A DNA stretch of 11,242 nt, taken from contig CAZPQQ010000095.1 in assembly GCA_964588665.1 (NCBI GenBank), positions 1 through 11,242 of the forward strand, written 5' to 3'. This DNA comes from UBA2160 sp964588665. GTDB taxonomy: Bacteria > Chloroflexota > Dehalococcoidia > Lucifugimonadales > UBA1123. The notes beneath the pieces were generated by a model that saw only the letters and a program-made list of their open reading frames with translations, had not been told where the DNA came from and made no database searches. Numbering within the stretch: position 1 is the stretch's first letter; each line of letters opens with the position of its first letter. The position numbers and the translations under genes were made by a program. This document shows positions 1 to 6,924 of this stretch, piece after piece.

Positions 1-53
1 AGTCTCTGTTAATTTCAGGCCCAAATGTGTCCCACTTTCGCTGACGGTCTACA
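1..53 (-). mobile_element. Possible insertion-sequence end (fragment)
   Basis: Read on the minus strand, the ABC ATPase stops matching its family immediately after the Walker A helix, and at base 53 a new sequence begins with TGTAGACCGTCAGCGAAAGT. It starts with TG, as IS21-type ends do, and has no resemblance to the expected continuation of an ABC ATPase. The segment runs to the window edge, and assemblies commonly break in multi-copy insertion sequences. The family assignment is a guess. A chimeric join or a diverged gene are alternatives. Confidence 0.35.
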
Positions 54-202
54 ATTCGTATGGTCGTGGTCTTGCCCGCGCCGTTGGGCCCGAGCAGGCC
101 GAACATTTCCTGACGCCGGATCGTGAACGAGATGCCGTCGACGGCGCGCAGATCGTCGAAGCTCTTACTGAGGTCGGTGGCTACCAGGAAGTCGTCAGGC
201 AC
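54..202 (-). CDS. ABC transporter ATP-binding protein, 5' fragment
   Basis: This is the first 50 codons of an ABC transporter ATPase, the cytoplasmic subunit that powers a membrane exporter or importer by ATP hydrolysis. The start is taken as GTG at 202-200 because GGAG lies six bases before it; the ATG at 208 touches that GGAG and is less likely. The fragment has the usual opening (LVATDLSKSFDDLRAVDGIS) and a complete Walker A loop, GPNGAGKT, with the nucleotide-binding lysine at residue 44, followed by TTIR. After that the family pattern (normally a run such as ML-GLL) is lost at base 53/54, although the frame stays open to the window edge. It lies about 50 bases downstream of the MFS exporter gene in the same direction, so the two may be co-transcribed. 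The layout without an adjacent permease domain fits the drug or daunorubicin-type exporter ATPases, but the fragment is too short to decide. Confidence 0.75.
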
Positions 203-253
203 TAGCATCTCCGGGAATGGTTACGTCGATTGTAGTGACACGGGGTTTGTCGG

Positions 254-1693
254 TCAAAGAGTTCTGTTGCGCATCGCCTGGGGCCAATAGCTCAACGAAA
301 CCACCACGGCCAGTGCCGCTAGCACCGCAGACACGGTGTAGAGGTCTTGGAACGCCAGCACGAACGTCGGCGGGTCGATGGCGCCGTCATCGACCGCTGA
401 CGACCCGGATCTGGCCGCCTGTCTGGCAGAAAACAGCGCGCCCATGATGGCCACGCTGGACACGGTGCCCAGGCTGCGGGACAGCGTCATGACGGCTCCT
501 CCCATGCCCAACTTGTCGCGAGCGAAATTCCCCATTATCAGGTTGGCGTTCGACGCCTGAAATAACCCCATCCCCAAGCCCGCCGCGGCCATCCGCATGC
601 CAACGTCGACCAGACTCGATTGCGTGCCCAACGTGGTGAACCAGAACATTGCGAACGCGGAGACCGCCATCGAAGCGGTGATCGTGTGCGATGGATGCGC
701 CCGGTCGGACAGCCATCCGCCGATCGGTGAAGTGAGGGCGGCGGTGACGGCGTGCAGCATGAGCAACACCCCCCAGGCGCGAGCGCTGGCGCCGATTACG
801 TCCGAAACGTAGAAGGGCAGAATGAACCAGTTGATGAATGTTGCCACCGTCACGAGGAACGCGGCCAACAGGGCGGGCGCCAGCACTCGGTGTTTCAGGA
901 GAGCCAGGTCCAGGATCGGTCGCAGGGCTCGGCGTTCGATGCGGGCGAAAACGGTTATCGACGCCACGGCCAGCGCCGCCAGCCCCAGGACGTAAGGCAG
1001 TGTCCAGCCGTCCCTGCCTCCAAGCGTGACAAATAGGATGAATGACGCCATACCGACGAACAGCGTAATCGCGCCGCGAAGATCGTAAGGCGCCCTCGAA
1101 TCAGCGCTCCTCGTCTCCCGGAGAGCGAAGACGGCGAACGCGATTCCGACCAGGCACAGGGGCAGTCTGCCGAGGAAGATGGTCCGCCATCCGAAGGCGT
1201 CGACCAGCACGCCGCCGCCCAATGAGCCGGTGATCATGCCAAGCGTCCCCAGGCCCGCCATCATCCCGAGAGCGCGACCGCGGGATCGGGCCGGGAACAG
1301 TCCGGTGACTATCGCCGGCGCCGCGGCCAATATCAGGCCGTTCCCGACTGCCTGGAACACGCGAAGGCCCAGCACGTACCCAAATCCGGGCGCGACGCCG
1401 ATCAAGAACACGGCCAGCATATAGGCCAGCAGCCCAACGACGAAGAACCGCTTGAGTCCGTACATGTCGACCGCGCCGCCGAGACCGAGCTGCATGCCCG
1501 TCGTGCCGCCCACGTAGAAGATGATGATCCACTGGACTGTCTCGAGGTCGGTGTTCAGGTCTTCCGTGATGTTGGGCAAGGCGACGTTTACGGTGACGTC
1601 CAACGCGGTAAGGAATATGCCGAGGGCGGCAGCGACCAGACCGGCCCACATTCGGCCTGTGATCGGGTCGGCGTTTTCATTCCCGATGGTCAA
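254..1693 (-). CDS. MFS transporter, DHA2 (EmrB/QacA-like) family
   Basis: This is a drug:proton antiporter-type permease of the inner membrane, about 479 residues, with many hydrophobic helices consistent with the 14-helix DHA2 layout. Helix 1 ends in the DHA2 signature LDVTVNVALP (about residues 31-40). A motif-A-like loop (VDMYGLKRFF) follows helix 2, and a motif-C-like antiporter segment (GSLGGGVLVDAFGWR) is in helix 5. I chose the TTG at 1693 because GGGAG lies shortly before it, it leaves a normal 14-residue lead before helix 1, and a TATAAT box lies at 1739-1744 upstream. The open frame extends back to 1816, but that extension is low-complexity and has no ribosome site; ATG at 1651 is another option. 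An oddity is that the signature is one residue shorter than the usual LDxTIVNVALP, so a codon seems to be missing. The gene ends in TGA and is followed by the ABC ATPase fragment. The substrate cannot be told. Confidence 0.9.
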   Translation of the reverse strand: MTIGNENADPITGRMWAGLVAAALGIFLTALDVTVNVALPNITEDLNTDLETVQWIIIFYVGGTTGMQLGLGGAVDMYGLKRFFVVGLLAYMLAVFLIGVAPGFGYVLGLRVFQAVGNGLILAAAPAIVTGLFPARSRGRALGMMAGLGTLGMITGSLGGGVLVDAFGWRTIFLGRLPLCLVGIAFAVFALRETRSADSRAPYDLRGAITLFVGMASFILFVTLGGRDGWTLPYVLGLAALAVASITVFARIERRALRPILDLALLKHRVLAPALLAAFLVTVATFINWFILPFYVSDVIGASARAWGVLLMLHAVTAALTSPIGGWLSDRAHPSHTITASMAVSAFAMFWFTTLGTQSSLVDVGMRMAAAGLGMGLFQASNANLIMGNFARDKLGMGGAVMTLSRSLGTVSSVAIMGALFSARQAARSGSSAVDDGAIDPPTFVLAFQDLYTVSAVLAALAVVVSLSYWPQAMRNRTL

Positions 1694-2093
1694 GGCGGCG
1701 CTCCCACTCGTGTGCCGGACTGCCCCGGCGTGGCGTCCATTATATTCGCAAGCGGCGTCGGGTTGGGCGGCGTCCGGCGCGTCCGCGCGGTTGGCAAGTC
1801 CCGCGAGGCGTGCCATAATCCGCTAGAGAACGGATTCGCACCATTGCCGCTGCCTGGAAGGTCTTGTGATCGAAGTTGTCCTGTCCCACCCGCCCGCCCT
1901 CGAAAGTTTTCTTGGGACACCCAAAAACCCCGGCAGGGCTTCGCCCTTGCAACCCATTTCGGGCATGTTGGCTACCGTGGGCAATGAGATCGAAGTAACG
2001 TCCGCCTAAGCTTCGCGACAGGCGCTTGAGCGTATTGGTCAGACAAGAGCCTGCCTAATGAGTCTGAATCCACAGAATACGAAGGGGGACATG
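1694..2093. other. Intergenic region between divergent MFS and amidase genes
   Basis: About 400 bases carry no gene I can support. Short open frames here have no ribosome sites and no recognisable sequence. The region holds the leftward TATAAT at 1739-1744 and a small hairpin around AGGGCTTCGCCCT (about 1935-1947). It also contains the rightward ribosome site GGGGG at 2084-2088 just before the amidase start. I see no convincing sigma-70 promoter for the amidase; TTGGTC near 2036 with TAATGA 15 bases later is the best weak candidate. Confidence 0.5.
1739..1744 (-). promoter_or_regulatory. -10 box for the MFS gene
   Basis: A perfect TATAAT reads leftward here, about 45 bases before the TTG start of the MFS gene, giving a predicted leader of roughly 35 bases. 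No good -35 hexamer is visible 16-18 bases upstream (CCCAAC is found there), so the promoter, if real, may need an activator. The box would lie inside the gene if the longer MFS start at 1816 were used, which supports the shorter start. Confidence 0.45.
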
Positions 2094-3527
2094 ATGTCTC
2101 AACTTGACGAAAATCTCGCCCATGCGCCTGCCACGGAAGTTGCTTCGCTGATCAGAGACAAACAGGTGTCTCCGACCGAGATCATCGAGCTGTTTCTGAG
2201 TCGGATCGACCGGCTGGATTCGCGGCTGAATTCCTATTTGACCGTGACGCCGGACCTGGCGATGGACGCCGCACGTAGAGCGGAGCAGGCTGTCGTCAGA
2301 GGCGACGAGTTGGGCCCGCTACACGGGATTCCGGTGTCCGTCAAAGACCTGCAGATGACCGCTGGCATCCGCACGACCAGCGGGTCGCTCGCCTACAAAG
2401 ACCGCGTTCCGGAGGCGGACTCGGCGGTTGCAGAGAGGTTGCTCGCCGCCGGGGCGGTTATCCTCGGGAAGACCAACACACCCGAGTTCGGCCTGTTCGG
2501 CGCGACCGACAACCGTCTCGGAGACTCCTGCCGTAACCCGTGGAACCCGGAGCGGACATCGGGCGGGTCCAGCGGCGGCGCGGGGGCGTCGCTTGCCGCG
2601 GGTCTGTGCACTCTGGCCACCGGAGGCGACGGTGGAGGTTCGATTCGGATTCCGGCCAGCTTCAACGGCGTTTACGGCATCAAGCCGACTCAGGGGCGCG
2701 TGTCCAGCTACTCGGGCGCCCCAGGACCAACGGGCGTCAACCTCACCAGCCAGCAGGGACCGATGAGCCGGACCGTGCGCGATTCGGCGCTGCTACTCGA
2801 CGTGCTCGCGGGATACGACGGGCGCGACCCAGGCTCGTTGCGAGCGCCCACACCTGATTTCTTGGCCGCGGTGGAACGTGGCGTCGAGGGTCTGAGAATC
2901 GGATGGAGCTCGGATTACGGGTATGCCGCCGTCGAACCGGAGGTCGCTCGGATTGCCGAGTCCGCCGCCAAAACCTTCGCGGAATTGGGCAGCACCGTCG
3001 AGGAGGCGGACCTGCGGTTGGAGTCGCCTTTCGACACGTGGTTCACCATCTACGCGACCAACGCGTTCCTAACCCAGGGCCACCTGCTGGACGATCCCGC
3101 AGACCCGCTCACATGGTACGGACGCTGGGCCATCGAAGCAGGCTCCAAAATGACGTCGGTCCAATACGCTGCTGCGATGGGCGAACGCGACCGGATGATC
3201 CAGCAATTCGACGACGTGTTCGAGCGGTTCGACCTCCTGCTGTCGCCGACGATGGCGGTTACGGCGTTCCCAGTGGAGCAGTACCCTGAGAGCATCGACG
3301 GCCACGAGCCCTATCCGAATCCCTCGTGGGGATACCTGCCGTTCACACATCCGATCAACACCATCGGCAATCCGGCGGCCAGCACTCCTTGCGGGTTCGA
3401 CTCCGACGGCATGCCGGTCGGCCTGCACATCGTCGGGCGCAAAGGAGACGAGGAAACCGTCTTCACCGCAAGCGCCGCGTTCGAAGAGGCTCGCCCTTGG
3501 GCTCAGTTGAGACCCATCGTGTCGTAG
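2094..3527 (+). CDS. Amidase (amidase signature family)
   Basis: This cytoplasmic hydrolase of the amidase signature family (GatA, FAAH and aliphatic or aromatic amidases) cleaves carboxamide bonds with a Ser-cisSer-Lys triad. All three residues are present: Lys84 in IPVSVKDL, cis-Ser159 in the TSGGSSGGAGAS loop, and nucleophile Ser183 in GGDGGGSIRIPASFNG. The 24-residue spacing of the two serines equals that in FAAH. The length, 477 residues, is normal and the frame is intact. Three in-frame ATGs are possible (2058, 2091, 2094). I prefer 2094 because GGGGG at 2084-2088 is then five bases upstream, while 2058 has no ribosome site. There is no signal peptide. There is no gatB or gatC beside it, and the C-terminal half does not look like GatA, so a role in tRNA amidation is unlikely; the substrate is unknown. 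The following gene starts 130 bases later in the same direction. Confidence 0.92.
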   Translation: MSQLDENLAHAPATEVASLIRDKQVSPTEIIELFLSRIDRLDSRLNSYLTVTPDLAMDAARRAEQAVVRGDELGPLHGIPVSVKDLQMTAGIRTTSGSLAYKDRVPEADSAVAERLLAAGAVILGKTNTPEFGLFGATDNRLGDSCRNPWNPERTSGGSSGGAGASLAAGLCTLATGGDGGGSIRIPASFNGVYGIKPTQGRVSSYSGAPGPTGVNLTSQQGPMSRTVRDSALLLDVLAGYDGRDPGSLRAPTPDFLAAVERGVEGLRIGWSSDYGYAAVEPEVARIAESAAKTFAELGSTVEEADLRLESPFDTWFTIYATNAFLTQGHLLDDPADPLTWYGRWAIEAGSKMTSVQYAAAMGERDRMIQQFDDVFERFDLLLSPTMAVTAFPVEQYPESIDGHEPYPNPSWGYLPFTHPINTIGNPAASTPCGFDSDGMPVGLHIVGRKGDEETVFTASAAFEEARPWAQLRPIVS

Positions 3528-3657
3528 TCGTCGAGCTCGGCGACGCCCTGGACCAACACCGGGCAATCGGGGGGACGGTTTGGCTAGCCCGCTCAAGCGT
3601 CGCTTGGTAGGATTCGACGAAATACCGGTCTATGACGGAGGTGCGAAAGGAGCAACG

Positions 3658-4162
3658 ATGGATTTCGAAATGGTGACGCTCAGAACGATCCACATCGTAT
3701 TTGGGGTGTTTTGGGGCTGGGACTGCGATATTCTGTGCATTCATCATGACGCCACAGCTTCAGAAACTGGGTCCCCCGATAATGGGACCTGTCATGGGCG
3801 CTCTCGCCCCGGTCATGGCCAAGGTGATGCTGACCGCCGCAAGCATCACGATTATTGCTGGCGTCATTCTCGTGCTGAGGCTCAGGTCAGGTCATTTGGA
3901 CACGATCTTCGACACCGGATGGGGCTGGGCCATGCTGATCGGATTCCTTGCGTCCATTGGCGCGTTTACGACAGGTCTGATGACGTCCGCTCTTGCGAAA
4001 CGGATGGTCGCGCTCGGAGGGGCGATAGCCGGGCGTGCCCCAACCCCCGAAGAGGGCGCTGAGATGCAGAGCTTGTCGGCGCGCCTGCCTCGAATCGGCC
4101 GCGCAACGGCGATAATGTCGCTCGTCGCGATCGGGTCGATGGCCGCCGCCCGCTTCGTCTAG
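3658..4162 (+). CDS. Small integral membrane protein, DUF2269-like, with a frameshift
   Basis: Joining two frames gives a 167-residue protein with four predicted membrane helices (about residues 9-30, 54-74, 87-110 and 147-165). A basic, polar stretch lies before the last helix. The start ATG at 3658 has an excellent ribosome site, AAAGGAG at 3646-3652, five bases upstream. That frame reads MDFEMVTLRTIHIVFGVFW and then turns to nonsense, while the rest (AGTAIFCAFIMTPQLQ onward) is in the +1 frame. The break lies in TTTTGGGG (3709-3716), and removing one G restores the helix with W-A-G-T-A. A homopolymer location suggests sequencing error, but a real disruption is possible. The overall look resembles the DUF2269 group of predicted membrane proteins, for which I know no firm function. 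A stem-loop overlaps the stop codon. Confidence 0.75.
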
Positions 4163-4184
4163 CGCCTGCACGGCAGGCGCCGTT
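4162..4184 (+). terminator. Stem-loop, possible terminator of the membrane-protein gene
   Basis: GCGCCTGC and GCAGGCGC form a perfect 8-bp stem with the loop ACG. It begins at the last base of the stop codon of the preceding gene and is followed by CGTTT. The stem is strong but only three T residues follow, so it is a weak intrinsic terminator or an mRNA-stabilising hairpin. A separate promoter for the next gene lies about 115 bases downstream, which agrees with a transcript end here. Confidence 0.45.
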
Positions 4185-4298
4185 TCCGGCTTAGCCCCGC
4201 GAGCGAACCAACAGCCCCCCAAGAACCTTGCGCTCCTGGGCCGTCTTAGAGCTCCGCGGTCGCCATTAACATATTTTGTGGCGTGTCATGGATATTAA

Positions 4299-4327
4299 TT
4301 GACAACGTTCGGGAGTGGCCGTACAGT
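4299..4327 (+). promoter_or_regulatory. Sigma-70-type promoter of the sulfurtransferase gene
   Basis: A perfect -35 hexamer TTGACA (4299-4304) is followed, after exactly 17 bases, by TACAGT (4322-4327), which matches the -10 consensus at four of six positions including the key A2 and T6. Transcription would start near 4334 and leave an untranslated leader of about 85 bases before the ATG at 4419. This suggests the sulfurtransferase is transcribed separately from the genes before it. Confidence 0.6.
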
Positions 4328-4418
4328 TGTTCTATCGCGGCATGGCTCCTTTCTAAGAGCACCGGAATCCGTCCGCGACATTCAACCAGAGCGTCAAACG
4401 GCTCACCAGAGGCATGCA

Positions 4419-5266
4419 ATGCGACCCTTCGAAATCCAAGATCGTGGCTACGCCCATCCCGAACTGCTCGCCGAAACGGATTGGCTGGCCGTTCGCCTCA
4501 CCGACCCGAAAGTGCAGGTGATCGACGCCAGACAGCGGAACAATACGCGGTCAACCACATTCCGGGAGCAGTCAACCTGACCGGCTTCGGCGGGATCCCG
4601 CGGGCGGGTAACGGGGACATGGCCAGCCCCGATGAATTCGCTGTCGTGGCAGGCAATCTGGGCATCAGCAACGACATGACGGTCATCGTGTACGATGCAC
4701 CCAGTCAGATGATGGGAATGGTTGCCTGGGCGTTCCTCTACTACGGTCACCCAGACGTACGCATCCTCGACGGTGGCTTCGCGAAGTGGACTCGCGAAGA
4801 CAGGCCACTGTCAGCCCAAGCGACAGACTATCCGTCTGCAACGTTTGCGCCCACGCCGCGAGAAGCGATCTACTGCTCGCTGGATCATGCGCAATCCGCT
4901 TTTGGCCAACCGAAGACTGTGTTCTGGGACACGCGCAGTCTGGGGGAATTCGAAGGGACCGAGGCCGGTTTTGGGCCGCCGGTCCAACTGGGCAGGATCC
5001 CAGGCGCAATCCATCTCGAATGGACGGAGTTGTTCGACCAAGACGCGAACACGCTCAAGCCGGCGGATGCGCTCAACGCCCTCCTCACGAGGCACGGCAT
5101 CACTCCTGATTCTGAGATCGACGCCTATTGACAGGGCGGCGCGCGAGCGGGACTCGCGACGATCGTTCTCAAGATTCTCGGCTACGAAGATGCGCGGAAC
5201 TATGCCGGTTCTTACGCCCAATGGGCCAGCCAGGAAGGCGCTTCGATCGAGTCTGGGCAGGCGTGA
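4419..5266 (+). CDS. Two-domain sulfurtransferase (rhodanese/SseA type), probable selenoprotein, with a frameshift
   Basis: This is a thiosulfate or 3-mercaptopyruvate sulfurtransferase of two rhodanese domains, 282 residues once joined, the usual length. The ATG at 4419 has AGAGG six bases upstream. The N-terminal domain (about 30-130: VIDAR, AEQYAVNHIPGAVNL, VRILDGGFAKW) is the non-catalytic type, with Asp where a cysteine would be. The C-terminal domain (about 165-282) has VFWDTRSLGEFEGTE, GRIPGAIHLEW and the active loop. At residue 238, where the family has the catalytic Cys of CxGGxRA, the codon is TGA (5129-5131). Translation beyond it reads QGGARAGLATIVLKILGYED and ends at TGA 5264-5266, so the family match continues through the stop. 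A stem-loop directly after the TGA fits a bacterial SECIS, so I infer selenocysteine. One base is missing near 4526-4535, where VIDAR shifts frame into TAEQYAVNH. That indel and a nonsense mutation together would mean a pseudogene, which the sequence cannot exclude. Confidence 0.8.
5129..5158 (+). promoter_or_regulatory. Candidate bacterial SECIS element with its UGA codon
   Basis: The in-frame TGA (5129-5131) is followed by a perfect 6-bp stem, CGCGAG (5142-5147) pairing with CTCGCG (5153-5158), closed over the 5-base loop CGGGA. Sixteen bases separate the TGA from the loop, and the second loop base is G. As I recall the bacterial SECIS model, it needs an upper stem of at least four pairs, a short loop with a G among its first two bases, and a spacing of about 16-37 bases; all hold here. 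In bacteria SelB binds this hairpin to deliver selenocysteinyl-tRNA. The coding is GC-rich, so a chance hairpin is possible. Confidence 0.6.
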
Positions 5267-5308
5267 CGGAATCGGCTTCCACCTTCACCGCGACCTGACA
5301 TCGCCGCC

Positions 5309-5320
5309 GGTCACGTGACC
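5309..5320. repeat. 12-bp perfect palindrome in a convergent gap
   Basis: GGTCACGTGACC is a perfect palindrome lying between the 3' ends of the sulfurtransferase and the protease (gap 5267-5445). It could be a regulator site or a short transcription-stop hairpin, but it has no T-run and no promoter beside it. Nothing else in this gap looks functional. Confidence 0.3.
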
Positions 5321-5445
5321 GTTCATATCTGACCTAACGACACGCGCGAGATAGTTGCCGCATGAAGCTTGTACGTTCCGCTGGCTTCCATGCGAAAAAG
5401 TACGACGGCTACGGTCTGGTTAAGTCGAACCGAGGTCGCTGGCAT

Positions 5446-6824
5446 CTACCCAGAGGATGAACGCCAGACCAGTCGTCGCCCCAGAGCAGCGGCCAACAGC
5501 CCAGCCAACGCCATCAAGCCCCAGTACGACAGGCCGGGCACTTGCTCGACGGACTGAACCGTCGTCGTGGCGGTCGCGGTGTTGTTAGATGACACCGGGT
5601 CGGTCGAGCTGGCGNNNNNNNNNNNNNNNNNNNNNNNNNNNNNNNNNNNNNNNNNNNNNNNNNNNNNNNNNNNNNNNNNNNNNNNNNNNNNNNNNNNNNN
5701 NNNNNNNNNNNNNNCGGTCGAGCTGGCGTTGGCGGAAAGCGTGCCAAGGTTGCAGACCGTGGTGGCGCCGGCGTTGCAGGACCCTTGGGTCGCGATTGCC
5801 GACGCAACGACCACTCCCTGTGGCATCACGTCCGTCAGCACCACCGAGGTCGATGGTGCGCCGCTGTTGGTGACCGTCAACGTGTAGGTCAGACTGCCTC
5901 CGGGCAGGACCGGATTTGGCGCCGCCGTTTTCGTGACGGACAGGTCGCCGCCGAAAATCCCGGCATGCGCCGTGATGAAGCCGGTGAACTGAGAGACTCT
6001 AGTGTAGACGCCTGGCTGCTGTGGCTGAGCGCAACCGATGCCCCAACTCACTATGCCGGCGAGCCTCCAACCGTCCTGGCCGTCCGGAACGACCAGCGGA
6101 CCGCCGCTGTCTCCTTGGCAGGAGTCCAGGCCGCCCGCATCGAGGAGTCCGGCGCAGAGCATGTTGGCCGTCACGGCGCCGTTAAGCACGTCGGCGGCGT
6201 TGCAGGCGGTGTTGGAGACCAGCGGGACCTCGACCTCTTGCAGCACGTCGGAGAGGCTTCCGCCTTCCGACAGCAATCCCCATCCAAGCACGGTCGCGGT
6301 GGCCCCTGGAGCAGCAAGGGAAGAGAGCGCGGGCGTCAGCGGGGCGATCTCAGGCCGACCGACCCTCCGAGCGCAACGGGCGCCGACAGACGCAACAACG
6401 CGATGTCGTTGTCGAGGCTGAAGTGGTCGAAGCCAGGGTGGACGACGGCGCCCGCCACAGTCGATGCGGCGCCCGAGTTCGTGCTGAGCGTGGTGATGCC
6501 AGTCTGCACGTAGAAGTCGGAGGTGACCACAGGGGCGCCATTTCCGTCGGTGACGCAGTGGGCCGCGGTCACGACCCAGTCGGCGGTAATCAGCGAACCG
6601 CCGCAGAACTGCCCGTTGATCGGCGTCGAACCCGAGACAATGACGGCGACCTGCCACGGCCATTCGGCTGGGGCGGCTGCTTGCCCGCCGACGATCTGGG
6701 GTTGAGGCGCAACGCCCGGAACGGGGAGTGGGTCGTCGGCCCACGCCACGCGAACGGCGATCACGGCAATGACAGCGGCCATCGCGACCGCCGACCGGCG
6801 CACGACTGTCAGCACGCGCTTCAC
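5446..6824 (-). CDS. Secreted trypsin-like serine protease with DUF11-like repeat and C-terminal sorting tail (frameshift, gap)
   Basis: This is an exported peptidase of the S1 (chymotrypsin) family. From the GTG at 6824 there is a basic start (VKRVLTVVRR), a hydrophobic segment and AWA before a likely cleavage site at ADD. The mature domain begins IVGGQ (about residue 44). His89 (TAAHC), Asp140 (DNDIALL) and Ser of CQGDSGGP form the triad. Asp six residues before that Ser, with SWG and QPGVYTRV further on, predicts cleavage after Arg or Lys. A DUF11-like bacterial repeat follows (SVTKTAAPNPVLPGGSLTY), interrupted by 100 N. The tail is VPGLSYWGLMALAGLL then arginines, like an IPTL/PEP-CTERM sorting signal. 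One base is missing near 6349-6360 (SVG shifts into EIAPLTPAL). An open frame extends to TTG 6902, but its extra 26 residues would spoil the signal peptide. It is last in a leftward run behind the cupin gene, and its target is unknown. Confidence 0.85.
5615..5714. other. Scaffold gap of 100 N inside the protease repeat region
   Basis: Exactly 100 N is the placeholder used for gaps of unknown size. The 14 bases CGGTCGAGCTGGCG occur on both sides (5601-5614 and 5715-5728), encoding the same ASST motif. The missing part should hold at least the rest of one DUF11-like repeat (about 20 residues by family pattern), and could hold further tandem copies. Confidence 0.95.
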
Positions 6825-6924
6825 TGCCGTGACTCTGTTGCGACCAACGTGCGTAATCGGCCCGGAAACGTCACGGTCACACTCGACCGAGGTTGACGGC
6901 AACCTGCTGCTTACCGGACGCCGT

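Noticed and set aside
4283..4525. In-frame 5' extension of the second sulfurtransferase frame (MSWILIDNVREW...)
   Set aside because: It overlaps the promoter and the true N-terminus (MRPFEIQDRGYAHPELL) lies in the other frame from 4419.
5129..5131. TGA read as tryptophan or glycine through an alternative genetic code
   Set aside because: TGA ends the MFS, trpA and sulfurtransferase genes at their natural lengths, and the family needs a catalytic chalcogen residue here, not Trp or Gly.
5446..6744. The 5' part of the long minus-strand frame (MGRRPTPRSGRC...) as the protease N-terminus
   Set aside because: It is an out-of-frame reading; the genuine signal peptide and IVGGQ start lie in the neighbouring frame up to about 6350.
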